64,000 nucleotides of DNA. Origin: Caulifigura coniformis. Its GTDB lineage: Bacteria; Planctomycetota; Planctomycetia; Planctomycetales; Planctomycetaceae. Below are positions 38,201 through 46,149 of this stretch, piece after piece. The notes under the pieces are model-generated. The model was not told the origin of the DNA and did no database searches. It saw nothing but the letters and a program-made list of their open reading frames with translations. Positions within the stretch are counted from its first letter, which is position 1; every line of letters begins with the position of its first letter. The translations under genes were made by a program, and so were the position numbers. Location of the stretch: the NCBI RefSeq assembly GCF_007745175.1, contig NZ_CP036271.1, positions 2,926,314 to 2,990,313 on the forward strand, given 5' to 3'.

Positions 38201-41200
38201 GCGTTACGCGACGGGCATGTTCCAGCCGCTGGGCCTCGTGGTCCGGAAGCGTCTGTCGCCCCCGCCGGCGGAAGCTGCGAATGCGAAGGAGTCCCTTACC
38301 AGCCCGTTCGACATCCTCGTTCTCTGCCGGGACCACATCGCCCGGCTGCACGATCTCAATGCCGACGACGAGGCCGACTACTACGAAGTATTCAACGAGG
38401 AGGTCACGACGTCCCCCGGCGGTCACGACTACGTCACCTGCCTCGAGCAGGACCGCACGGGGAGTCTCTACTACATCCACGCCCTCGAAGGGATCATCCG
38501 CGTCTCGCCGGATGGCCGCTACAAAGAGGTCATCGGAACAGGCTACCGCAATCCGAACGGGCTCGGCGTCAGCCCCGATGGCGACATTACCGTTGCTCCC
38601 CAGGAAGGAAACTGGACTCCATCCTCCGGCGTCTTTGAAGTCCATCCCGGCAGCTACGGCGGCTTCGGCGGCCCGAAGGTGCAGTCCGGCCGCCCACTCG
38701 GCTACGACCCGCCCCTCTGCTGGATTCCCCGCCGCCTCGACAACTCCAGCGGCGGACAGGTGACGGTCACCAGCGACAAATGGGGCCCTCTCGAAGGCAA
38801 GCTGCTGCATCTGTCGTACGGGCAGTGCACAGTCCACCTCGTTCTCCGTGAAGACATCCACGGCGTCGGGCAGGGGGGAACGATCAAGCTCTCTCCCCAG
38901 TTCGAATCCGGCGTCTGCCGCGGACGGTTCAGCCCGTTCGACGGGCAGCTCTATGTGAGCGGACTCCGGGGATGGACGACCTCGGCCACGCAGGATGGGT
39001 GCTTCCAGCGCATGCGCTACACCGGAAGGCCGGTCCACCTTCCCGTGGGCGTGGGGACGCTCAAGAACGGACTGACGCTCACGTTCTCCGACACCCTCGA
39101 CCGCGAGAGCGCCGAAGATCCCGATAACTACTTCGCCGAACAGTGGAACGTCACCTACCGGGCGGAATACGGCTCGCCCGAATTCAAGATCTCGAATCCT
39201 AAGGAAGAAGGCCGCGACCCCGTCGATATCGAGTCGGCCACGCTGCTCGAAGACGGCCGGACCGTGTTCCTCGAGATTCCGGACATCCAGCCGGTGAGCC
39301 AGCTTTCACTCTCGTACACGCTCACTGCAAAAGACGGCGCCAAGATCGACCAGACGTACGTCCACACGATCCACCTCGTGCGCGATGCGCCGTTCGACCC
39401 CGCAAAGATCACCCGCCGCGCGCCGAAAGGGCAGCTTTCGGCCGAGGAAGAACAAAGCCTCAAACCCGGTTTCTACTGGCAGTTTTCCAACGGGACAGAG
39501 GGCGCCGAAAAAGTCATCTCTCAGCGTCCTTCCCGGATGGCCTCTCTGTCCGTGCCCGACGGGCAGTCGCCCAGCTCCGCGTTTCTGGCGGCCCGTCCCG
39601 GCGCCGAAAAACTCGGACCGTATCTCGCTTCCGGAACCGGATTCCTGCACTTGCCGCTCAAGACGGCGGCACGGTTCGAGTTGATCGGCGTCGGCTCGGC
39701 CGGACTGGAAGTGAATGGGCAGGAGGTGATTCCCGTTTCGCCGCTCGACGGCCAGTCCGGCGCTCAGGTCGCTCTCCACAAGGGCTACAACCGCATTCGA
39801 GTCACCTACCGTTCGCCTTCGGAAGGGGGCTCCATGGTCCGGTTGCTCTGGGCTCCCGAGGGCCAGGTGGTCGAATCGCTTCCGCCGGAGGCGTTGTTCT
39901 ATTCGGGCAGCGCCGAGACGTGGTGGGACGAAATGGTTCGTCGCCCGCGTGTGATGATCGACTCGCTGCACTGCCGCAACTGCCACTCGGGAATCGAGCC
40001 CGCCACGATTCCGCTCCGGGGGGCGCCGTCCCTCGAAAACGCCGGAGGCCGATTGCAGGCATCTTGGATCGCGGCCTGGATCCTCGATCCGAAGGCCCAC
40101 CGGAAAGACGCCACGATGCCCGCCATGCTCGGCGGTTTCGAACAGCAGGCCGATCGACAGCAGGCCGCCCGCGACGTCGCCGCGTGGCTCTCGTCGCTCG
40201 GAGGGCGAAGCGCCAACGGCTCCTCAGCGGCCGCGGACGAAGCGTCTCATCGAAGAGGTCGCCAGCTCTTCGAAGATCTCGGCTGCATCGTCTGCCATCG
40301 GCTCACGCCCAATGCCGACGAGGACGAGTGGAACCGGCAGTCGCTGACGGAAGTGGCCTACAAGTTCCAGCCGGGCCAGCTCGAGCGGTTCATCAGCGAG
40401 CCGCACAGGCATTTTCCGACGTCCTACATGGCCGACTTCCGCCTCACAGCGAAGGAGGCGGGGGATCTTTCCGGCTTCCTGATCGCCGAGTCGCTCAAGA
40501 ACCCGGTCGAGGGACTCGAACCGGCCGGCGAAGCACAGGCCGATAAGAAGCGCGGCCGGGAACTGTTCGGTTCGCTCGGATGCCGCCAATGCCACACGGC
40601 TGAAGCGGGCGACCAGCTTGCCACTGAACGGATCGATCTCAAAGACGAAGCGGGCGGATTGGTTGTCCACCTGCCTGCCCGCGGTTGCCTGGGGGATGAC
40701 CCTGCTGACTGGCGGAACCGAACCAGCAGGTTGCCCATTCCCGATTTTGGTTTCACAGAGGAGCAGGCCGAGCGGATCGCGACGGTCTGGTGCATGCAGG
40801 AGAAGCCTTCAGCGGCGGAAACTTCGAAACGGCTGATGAAGGCGATGCACTGCCAGGCGTGTCACGACCGCGACGGCGTGAAGAGCGCCCGCATGCAGAT
40901 CATCGCCGAGGAATCCGAAACCGGCATCGTCCCCGAATCCCTCCCGGCCCTCACCTGGACCGGAGAACGACTTCAGACCGGCTGGATGGAAGACTTCATC
41001 GCCGGACGCGTGAAAGCGAAACCGCGCGAATGGCTGAAGGCCCGCATGCCCGCCTTTCCGGCCTACGCCGGCGCCATCGCCCAAGGGATCGCCGCCGAGC
41101 ACGGCCTCGCGCCGACCAGGCCTGAAGCTATGAAGGCGAATGCCGAACTGGCGGCCGCCGGCAAGGAACTGCTCGGTTCGGCCGGCCTCGACTGCCGTCA

Positions 41201-41459
41201 GTGTCACGGACTGGGAGACGCCCCGCCGACGGGTGACAAGAACACGTTGCTGGCGCCCGGGATCAATTTCACGCTGGTGAAGGATCGCATTCAGCCTGGC
41301 TTCTACCACCGCTGGATGCTCGACCCGCCGCGCTACGACGCGAACACCCGCATGCCGAAGCTCGCGCCGGACGGCAAAACGACGAAGGTCACAAAGTACT
41401 TCGATGGAGACGCGAAGAAGCAGTTCGAAGCGATCTGGGAATACCTCCAGACGCCCTGA
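35259..41459 (+). CDS. Giant secreted ThuA/multi-haem CxxCH protein (PVC-type)
   Basis: 2066 residues, one of the longest genes here. Order: signal peptide (1-25); first ThuA-like domain (about 28-300, KKIVIVAGEKSHGPEGNRIHDY); second ThuA-like domain (about 370-620, RVLMFAGNDAHKWHNWEKTTPVI); a DUF6797-like region (about 628-900, HWGTDQVGFDW); a beta-propeller of the membrane-bound dehydrogenase type (about 930-1230); a domain with PA14-like strands (about 1440-1545); and a C-terminal cytochrome part with five CxxCH sites at residues 1572 (CRNCH), 1676 (CIVCH), 1775 (CRQCH), 1865 (CQACH) and 1979 (CRQCH). Planctomycetes use such PVC-type haem proteins for periplasmic sugar or polymer oxidation; the substrate is unknown. 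Confidence 0.9.
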   Translation: MLVRFLLALGFAFASFGVADEGQAAGPKKIVIVAGEKSHGPEGNRIHDYAWTARLLKASLEASNVKDAVRVVYVRDGWPKDSAVLADADSILVVSDGRDGDKYSEAPHLESPERVAEVQKLIDRGCGLCVLHFSTFAPDKYATQVLDWTGGYFDWEENGERKWYSAIKTLEADVIPVGGKHAALSGLRPWKMKEEFYFNLRFAEGASSNPAGTTYVSGVPTRTHADGSSTQTLLVVPATEGRDDWGITVAWARERKNGGRGFGTTCGHFYDNWSHDDFRKLVLNALVWSAHADVPPKGVDGPFLSRAAIMSAIGEPFDPKAAGEESPASEKKTTQSRSENEPALAATRQGSASAPIRLISQKSDVPPVDDAPIRVLMFAGNDAHKWHNWEKTTPVIKKLLEIDPRITVDVSNNIEDLATKLAPGPDEKRSYDVVIQNYVNWHDNTPLSAASKSAFVDFIDNGGGLILVHFANGAFHFSLPEAGGSDWPEYRKIVRRVWNHDGPESKRSAHDPFKPMSVRPSKLKHEITKGLASFKLTDELYFSQAGEEPIEPLITAKSAITKRDEPLAWAYDFGQGRVFQTLLGHSEQTYDAFEAREMLRRAVAWSARRKVIPTPVDKDTSVAKKKVNHWGTDQVGFDWSEADSEDDRWKNSEIGNFLASIVPFNTNAIGKDIKDSQLAEKGLTIKVGGKDDGAVCYDTGRGQMRAAWTGGFLKFHPRRYGIIEAPHPDGVPLFTSSKHPGFTGAEAKPAEFHYRGLWRTGDRTVLNWEVNGTTVLETPWLQQVDGVPVLTRTFRVEAGDQPVSVALLKDGPNYGVLKVGDHRVLQSREAGQSPAFAIEERPGVSLSHPGDFRSLTLDFAPRTQPVEVTLLTWLSTVDKDQAGETVPSAVPAAASVDLTTFKNPGPSQWTAPLVTKGVRGVESGSFAVDTVTIPFENPYQAMFFVTGHDFLTPDVAAICTVHGDVWLVSGLAGDWSELKWKRYATGMFQPLGLVVRKRLSPPPAEAANAKESLTSPFDILVLCRDHIARLHDLNADDEADYYEVFNEEVTTSPGGHDYVTCLEQDRTGSLYYIHALEGIIRVSPDGRYKEVIGTGYRNPNGLGVSPDGDITVAPQEGNWTPSSGVFEVHPGSYGGFGGPKVQSGRPLGYDPPLCWIPRRLDNSSGGQVTVTSDKWGPLEGKLLHLSYGQCTVHLVLREDIHGVGQGGTIKLSPQFESGVCRGRFSPFDGQLYVSGLRGWTTSATQDGCFQRMRYTGRPVHLPVGVGTLKNGLTLTFSDTLDRESAEDPDNYFAEQWNVTYRAEYGSPEFKISNPKEEGRDPVDIESATLLEDGRTVFLEIPDIQPVSQLSLSYTLTAKDGAKIDQTYVHTIHLVRDAPFDPAKITRRAPKGQLSAEEEQSLKPGFYWQFSNGTEGAEKVISQRPSRMASLSVPDGQSPSSAFLAARPGAEKLGPYLASGTGFLHLPLKTAARFELIGVGSAGLEVNGQEVIPVSPLDGQSGAQVALHKGYNRIRVTYRSPSEGGSMVRLLWAPEGQVVESLPPEALFYSGSAETWWDEMVRRPRVMIDSLHCRNCHSGIEPATIPLRGAPSLENAGGRLQASWIAAWILDPKAHRKDATMPAMLGGFEQQADRQQAARDVAAWLSSLGGRSANGSSAAADEASHRRGRQLFEDLGCIVCHRLTPNADEDEWNRQSLTEVAYKFQPGQLERFISEPHRHFPTSYMADFRLTAKEAGDLSGFLIAESLKNPVEGLEPAGEAQADKKRGRELFGSLGCRQCHTAEAGDQLATERIDLKDEAGGLVVHLPARGCLGDDPADWRNRTSRLPIPDFGFTEEQAERIATVWCMQEKPSAAETSKRLMKAMHCQACHDRDGVKSARMQIIAEESETGIVPESLPALTWTGERLQTGWMEDFIAGRVKAKPREWLKARMPAFPAYAGAIAQGIAAEHGLAPTRPEAMKANAELAAAGKELLGSAGLDCRQCHGLGDAPPTGDKNTLLAPGINFTLVKDRIQPGFYHRWMLDPPRYDANTRMPKLAPDGKTTKVTKYFDGDAKKQFEAIWEYLQTP

Positions 41460-41467
41460 ATTGGGTG

Positions 41468-41486
41468 GCACTGGCTCTGCCAGTGC
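41468..41486. repeat. Intergenic hairpin GCACTGGC
   Basis: GCACTGGC (41468-41475), a three-base loop, then GCCAGTGC (41479-41486), just after the giant gene's stop. It resembles dispersed planctomycete intergenic palindromes; no T-run follows directly. Confidence 0.7.
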
Positions 41487-41628
41487 ATCTGAAAAGGAAT
41501 CCGCATCATGAAGGTCCCTGGCTCCGCCACCGTAGCGGGAACTGGAGCCGCTACCGCATTCACAGGGGCCGAACCTGTCCCCCCTGAATCCAGGTTGTGA
41601 TGCTGGAGGATCGCTGCCAGAAAAAGAA

Positions 41629-41658
41629 AAGGCACGGACTGGAAGTCCGTGCCTTTTT
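41629..41658. terminator. Bidirectional intrinsic terminator
   Basis: Stem AAGGCACGGACT (41629-41640), loop GGA, AGTCCGTGCCTT (41644-41655), with A-run before and T-run after. It lies between the giant ThuA gene and the convergent lipoprotein gene and could stop transcription from both sides. Confidence 0.9.
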
Positions 41659-41697
41659 CCTTCTGAAGGAGCGTCGCATTGCGGACGCGATCACTGG

Positions 41698-42129
41698 CTA
41701 TGCCTGAGGCTTCCGATCGCGATTCGCTCTGGCGTCGGCCTTCTCTTTGTCCAGGTCGATCGTGAAATCGTTCGGACCGGGCTTGGCGACGTCGCGTTTG
41801 ATCACGCTGGCCGTGTTGAAGACGCCCGGGATCAGCTCGGCGCCGGCCTCTCCATCCGACTTGGTGACTTTCACGGTGCTCATCCCGGGGACCGCACCCT
41901 CCGTTTTGCCGCGATACATCAGGGTGAACTTGCCGCTGGCGTCGGTCATGCCGCTCGACATCCCGCCGGATTCTGGCACGAAGTAGACGAGCGCATTCTC
42001 AAGTGGTTTGCCATCCATCGTGACTGTCCCGGTCACTTCAACGAGTTCCGGGCCGGTTTCGGCCGATCCGCATCCCGCCAACAGGGCGAGCGCCACGGCG
42101 GAGATCAATCGACATTTTGCAATCTGCAT
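41698..42129 (-). CDS. Small planctomycete lipoprotein, transthyretin/carboxypeptidase-regulatory-like
   Basis: About 143 residues. A lipoprotein signal ends LALLAGC (lipobox LAGC), and the mature protein has one beta-sandwich domain: LVEVTGTVTMDGKPLENALVYFVPE, SGMTDASGKFTLMYRGKTEGAVPGMSTVKVTK. This CarboxypepD_reg-like lipoprotein family is very common in planctomycetes, often beside DUF1559 genes as here. Its role is unknown. The ATG at 42129 has GAGGCG at good spacing; an ATG at 42141 would add four residues. The gene follows the DUF1559 gene in the same direction, about 250 bases away. Confidence 0.88.
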   Translation of the reverse strand: MQIAKCRLISAVALALLAGCGSAETGPELVEVTGTVTMDGKPLENALVYFVPESGGMSSGMTDASGKFTLMYRGKTEGAVPGMSTVKVTKSDGEAGAELIPGVFNTASVIKRDVAKPGPNDFTIDLDKEKADARANRDRKPQA

Positions 42130-42341
42130 AAGACGCCTCATGGAGTACAGAACTCGGATGATCGCTGCGCGTGACGGACAGCCGTGTGTGCCGGCCAGCC
42201 TGTCTCCCGCGCAATGACAACGAACCGCTCTGGCAACGCCTGGCGGCCAGTTTGAGTCGACGTTGGAATCGATCGGAGCCTGAAGTGGAGAAATCGTCGG
42301 CCCGCGCCGTCTGCGTCGACTCCCTGTGATGCTGAATCACC

Positions 42342-42379
42342 GCGTCTGCTCCAGTCGCATCGCCGACTGGAGCAGACGC
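42342..42379. terminator. Long hairpin after a DUF1559 gene
   Basis: A 16-bp perfect stem, GCGTCTGCTCCAGTCG (42342-42357) with 42364-42379, and a six-base loop. It is 14 bases past the stop of the minus-strand DUF1559 gene. It has no T-run on that strand, so it could also protect the mRNA 3' end or attenuate read-through into the lipoprotein gene. Confidence 0.65.
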
Positions 42380-42393
42380 CGAAGTTTGCCTGA

Positions 42394-43377
42394 TCAGAAC
42401 TCGCCGAGAATCTCGCCGTTGCTGATCGAGACGGCGCCGTTCACGATGTCCTGCGAGATGTTCTCGCTCATGAACTTGACCGTGCCGTCGCCCATCACGA
42501 GCTGCACGCCGCCGGTGTGAACGCTCGAAACGGTCCAGGCGTACGGGTACTTGTCAGTCCCCCGGATGCCGTTGATTCCGTCCAGGCTGGGCACGAGATA
42601 CATCGTGTGGGTATAGGCATTCCAGTAAGGCCCATAGCTCAAGCTCTGCTTCCGAAGCACAGTTTCGGCCATCAGCATGGTGTTGCTGGTGCCGTCCTTG
42701 ATGTCGCCGATCCGTGCGGCTCCGTTATGCCACCAGATCCCCCGCCGCGGAGCGGTCGCCTGCCGCCATGACAGGCCCGGCGAACCGAACGGCGCGCCCG
42801 TCCCGGTGCCAAGCGTCTGTTGCTCATAGGCATGAGCGGGGAAACCGTAGCTCGTCCGATGCAGGTTGACGCCATGATACACGCCGGCCGCACCGTTTTT
42901 CGGCGAGTCAGTGATGGTGTCGCTCGGACAATACATGAACGACAGCATCACGTTCTGCACCGTCTCGTTGGTGTTGGGCGTGACGGGCGTTCCCACAGTC
43001 CGGGTGCACGAGGTGCTGTGTTGTGCATTGCCCGACGGGAGATTGAAGTTGATCTGGTTGTAAAGCGGGGCCTGCTCCAGGAAGGGCAGAATCATCTGGT
43101 AGCCCGTGTGATTGTAAACCTGCGACGTCGTCGGGATCAGCGTGTCGCAGAAGGCGGCTCCGGGATTCACCGTCGCCGGCGGAAACACCAGGTGCACATC
43201 GTGGTAGTTGTGCAGCGCCAGCCCGAACTGCTTCAGGTTGTTCTTGCACTGCGTCCGGCGGGCAGCCTCACGGGCCTGCTGGACTGCGGGAAGAAGAAGG
43301 GCAATCAGGATCGCGATGATCGCAATCACGACGAGAAGCTCAATCAGCGTAAAGCCAGAACGTTTCGCGCGTAACAT
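42394..43377 (-). CDS. DUF1559 protein with type IV pilin-like N-terminus
   Basis: 328 residues. The prepilin signal [35 protein letters not shown] is followed by [17 protein letters not shown] and the globular domain. The C-terminal family signature reads [25 protein letters not shown]. Start choice: an ATG at 43377 with GGGAG six bases upstream, better than the TTG at 43383. The gene forms a tandem pair with the next DUF1559 gene (43879-44835), and the two share the same N-terminal block nearly unchanged, which points to duplication. The physiological role of the family is unknown. Confidence 0.93.
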   Translation of the reverse strand: MLRAKRSGFTLIELLVVIAIIAILIALLLPAVQQAREAARRTQCKNNLKQFGLALHNYHDVHLVFPPATVNPGAAFCDTLIPTTSQVYNHTGYQMILPFLEQAPLYNQINFNLPSGNAQHSTSCTRTVGTPVTPNTNETVQNVMLSFMYCPSDTITDSPKNGAAGVYHGVNLHRTSYGFPAHAYEQQTLGTGTGAPFGSPGLSWRQATAPRRGIWWHNGAARIGDIKDGTSNTMLMAETVLRKQSLSYGPYWNAYTHTMYLVPSLDGINGIRGTDKYPYAWTVSSVHTGGVQLVMGDGTVKFMSENISQDIVNGAVSISNGEILGEF

Positions 43378-43383
43378 TTCCAA

Positions 43384-43878
43384 CTCCCGGAAAAGGAAGA
43401 GATAAGGAACGAACTGTTCAGCGAAAATTCAGCCATCTGACAGATGGCCGGTTGACTGCGACGAATGCGCAATGACGTGTTAACTTCTAAACTAACTGCG
43501 TGAAATTCGTGCGGCTATGAAAGAAAACACAAAAGGATTGCGTTTTCTGATAGAGATTGAGTTTTCTGGTAGAGACGGCCCGGTCCTGCAGATGACGAAA
43601 CTGCGACCGGCGAACTGGTCCGCATACAGGTGGTCGTTCATGCAGATGATCGTTGCCGATCACGGGCCCCGTCCTGGCTGTACAATTTTACGCCGACTCG
43701 CCCGCGAATCCAGCCCCGATTGCCGCTTCCCACGCGCACCCGGCCCGCTTCATTTCCCGAACTGACTGGCCCCCAATGGACCGGGGAGACGGGCATCCGT
43801 CACGGACGGCCCGTCTCCCCGGTCTGTCATTCCATGTCCCGTGAAGCGGGACATGCCATCAAACGGTCAGCCGCGAGA
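43384..43878. other. 495-bp region between tandem DUF1559 genes
   Basis: No coding sequence supported. The end nearer the upstream DUF1559 gene has two hairpins (43780-43823 and 43834-43854) that fit termination of that gene. The end nearer 43384 is AT-richer and probably holds the promoter of the second DUF1559 gene. The middle shows nothing recognisable. Confidence 0.6.
43780..43854 (-). terminator. Double hairpin after the upstream DUF1559 gene
   Basis: Read on the minus strand, a small stem ATGTCCCG/CGGGACAT (43834-43841 with 43847-43854) comes first. A 15-bp perfect stem ACCGGGGAGACGGGC (43780-43794) with 43809-43823 follows. Both are within 100 bases of the stop at 43879. No long T-run was seen. 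Confidence 0.65.
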
Positions 43879-44835
43879 TCAGAACTCGCCAACAACCTCG
43901 CCGTTCTTGATCGACGCCAGCGCGTTGATCGTGCCGATATCGATGTTCTGGCTGAGGAATCGGACGGCGCCGTCTCCCAGCAGGATGTGGGCTCCACCCG
44001 TGTGATCGCTGCCGGCGTTCCAGGCGTACACATACGGCTGGGGCGGAGTCGTCGGGTGCGGAACGTTGATCCCCTTCCGCGGCTGGATGAACATCGCATG
44101 CGTGTACTGGTTCCAGAACGGTCCATATGCAAGGCTCTGCTTCCGGATCGGCGTCTCGATCAGCATCATCGTGTTGCTCGTTCCGTCCTGGATCTCGCCG
44201 ATCTTCGCGGCTCCGTTGTGCCACCAGGCCGACTTGTTCGCAGCCGCCAGAGCGCGGTAGCTGACGCCGAAGCCGGTTCCCTGTTCGTCGCCGACGGCGA
44301 CCAGGCCATAGCTCGTGCGATGAGCCCGGTTGCGGCAGTACGGGCCAGGGTTCGTGTCGGTGCTTGGCGTGTCGTTGGGGCTGCCCGAGGGACACATGAA
44401 TCCGGCGATCACCGCGTCCAGCGCCGTCAGGTTGGGCCAGGTCGTGCCGGCCGTCGCCCCGCAACCTGTCGCGTGCTTGGCATTGCCGGACGGCACGTTG
44501 AAGTTGATCTGGTTGTACAGCGGGGCCTGCTCGATGTACGGCAGGATGAACTGGTAGGCCGTATGGTTCAGGATCTGACGGTTGGGAGCGATCAGGATCC
44601 CGTCACAGTTGGCTGCACCCGGGCTGATGTTGGCAGCCGGGAACACGTTCACCGTGTCGTGGTAGTTGTGCAATGCCAGCCCGAACTGCTTCAGGTTGTT
44701 TTTGCACTGCGTCCGGCGGGCGGCCTCACGGGCCTGCTGGACAGCGGGAAGAAGAAGAGCAATCAGGATCGCGATGATCGCGATCACGACCAGCAACTCG
44801 ATCAACGTAAAGCCTCGACGAAAACTACGTAGCAT
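43879..44835 (-). CDS. DUF1559 protein with type IV pilin-like N-terminus
   Basis: 318 residues. It starts [24 protein letters not shown], then the usual [26 protein letters not shown] block and a globular domain ending [24 protein letters not shown]. The ATG at 44835 has AGGAG upstream; an open frame to 44967 adds an unlikely leader. It is similar to the DUF1559 gene downstream (42394-43377), consistent with tandem duplication and divergence. Prepilin peptidase processing after the Gly before FTLIE is expected; surface assembly is unproven. Confidence 0.93.
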   Translation of the reverse strand: MLRSFRRGFTLIELLVVIAIIAILIALLLPAVQQAREAARRTQCKNNLKQFGLALHNYHDTVNVFPAANISPGAANCDGILIAPNRQILNHTAYQFILPYIEQAPLYNQINFNVPSGNAKHATGCGATAGTTWPNLTALDAVIAGFMCPSGSPNDTPSTDTNPGPYCRNRAHRTSYGLVAVGDEQGTGFGVSYRALAAANKSAWWHNGAAKIGEIQDGTSNTMMLIETPIRKQSLAYGPFWNQYTHAMFIQPRKGINVPHPTTPPQPYVYAWNAGSDHTGGAHILLGDGAVRFLSQNIDIGTINALASIKNGEVVGEF

Positions 44836-45098
44836 TGCCGCTCCTGAACCGACGAAATGAGAAACGAATCGTTGCTGTAGTGCCTGTCCGACAGAGGGAC
44901 GGCAGGCCCTTGACGCGAACGCGCATAGAAGCGGAGCCAGAGTACAGGCGGCGATTTTTTTCGCCATGAAAGAAAGAGCAAAGTGGCTGTTTTTTCTGGT
45001 GCCTGCGAAATCGGGCCGTCGCGGGCGTCCTGCTCTTCGATCTGCGCGTCCTGAAATCCCGGCAATCAGCGGGTTTCACCTATGCCTTTTGGGGCGCT

Positions 45099-46088
45099 TC
45101 ACGCGGGCCGGGAATCAGATTCTGACCGGCAGGCGCCTCCCGAAATGCCGTTGTCGGAAGATTCCAGGCGTTGGAACTCTGTGATTTCGCGAAGCCAGAC
45201 GCGGTCTGACCGCAGCATCCAGCGCGCGACCTGGCTATGAACGGGCCACAACCAGCGTCCCGTCATCAGCAGCGGCTGCCCCAGTCGCAGCAGCCCGGTT
45301 TCCAGGAGGGAGCCTGCTCGTCCTTTGCGAAACGCAATCGGCTCCCAGAAATAATCTCCCCCGAGTGGAGAAAATCCCGCGCGGCGATACAGCCCCAGAT
45401 CGCCGGAATACCTGCGGTTCGCCGCCAGGTGGGTCGGCCGGAAAGGTTCCGTGCAGAAGAACGGGGCGGAAACGATCAACACCCCGTCCGGCCTCAGCCG
45501 GCGGTGGAATTCGGAGAGCATGTCCGGCGGCGAGGGAACGTGCTCAAGCACGTCGAGACACACGATCGCGTCGAACGGATCCACCGGCAGGTCGCCGTCG
45601 CCGGAGGCCTGCCGGACGGTCACGCCATTCTGGCGAAACACCCCGGCGGCGAATCGGCGGCCTCGGTCAGAGGGTTCGAGCGACGTCACGCTCAGTCCCA
45701 TCGCAGCCAGACCGGCGCTGTCGAAGCCCAGCCCGTCGCCATAGACGAGAACCCGGCTCCCCGGAGCCAGCGAACGACGGAGGAAGTCCCCCATCCACTG
45801 CCGGATCGACTGCTTCAGCCGGCTGCGGTTCCAGACAACGGTTTCGTAGGCGAACGCCGTCGAATCGCGGTAGAACTCGAGAAGGCGATCCGACCAGACG
45901 TAGGGCTCCAGCTTGAAGTCTTCCGCTTCGCGTCGCACGTTGATTCCGCTACAGCGGATCTCGTCAACGAGCCGGCTGAGAACCATCTGCCTCGAATCCC
46001 CGGTGCAATCCGCCAGTGCGGTCACCAGATCGCCGGCCGAAGTCAGGGGACGGGGAAGTCGCAATAGAGTTTGCTGTTCCTTCAGCAT
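45099..46088 (-). CDS. SAM-dependent methyltransferase (class I)
   Basis: About 329 residues. The Rossmann-fold core has a modified motif I, SRVLVYGDGLGFDSAGLAAMG, with acidic residue LEPSDRG two strands later, and FDAIVCLDVLEHVPSPPDMLSEFHRRLRPDGVLIVSAPFF (motifs post-I to III). The N-terminal 100 residues are helical and may bind the substrate. This type often methylates small molecules, lipids or sugars; no substrate is evident. It follows a GT2 gene by 62 bases in the same direction and is probably co-transcribed with it. The ATG at 46088 is preferred to a longer frame that overlaps the GT2 gene. Confidence 0.87.
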   Translation of the reverse strand: MLKEQQTLLRLPRPLTSAGDLVTALADCTGDSRQMVLSRLVDEIRCSGINVRREAEDFKLEPYVWSDRLLEFYRDSTAFAYETVVWNRSRLKQSIRQWMGDFLRRSLAPGSRVLVYGDGLGFDSAGLAAMGLSVTSLEPSDRGRRFAAGVFRQNGVTVRQASGDGDLPVDPFDAIVCLDVLEHVPSPPDMLSEFHRRLRPDGVLIVSAPFFCTEPFRPTHLAANRRYSGDLGLYRRAGFSPLGGDYFWEPIAFRKGRAGSLLETGLLRLGQPLLMTGRWLWPVHSQVARWMLRSDRVWLREITEFQRLESSDNGISGGACRSESDSRPA

Positions 46089-46149
46089 GTCGCGCGATTC
46101 GCAGTGACGCCCGGAAACGATTGGGAAACTCAATCTGCCAGCGCTCGTG

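Noticed and set aside
37950-39038. Minus-strand frame of 362 codons inside the giant ThuA gene
   Set aside because: Antisense shadow of a continuous, motif-rich plus-strand gene.
41466-41481. TGGCAC-like sequence resembling a sigma-54 -24 element
   Set aside because: The match is part of a hairpin, the -12 TTGC part is poor, and the next gene downstream on this strand is far away.
45009-45098. Possible small gene or RNA downstream of the methyltransferase
   Set aside because: Short frames lack start sites and the region shows no stable hairpin with T-run.
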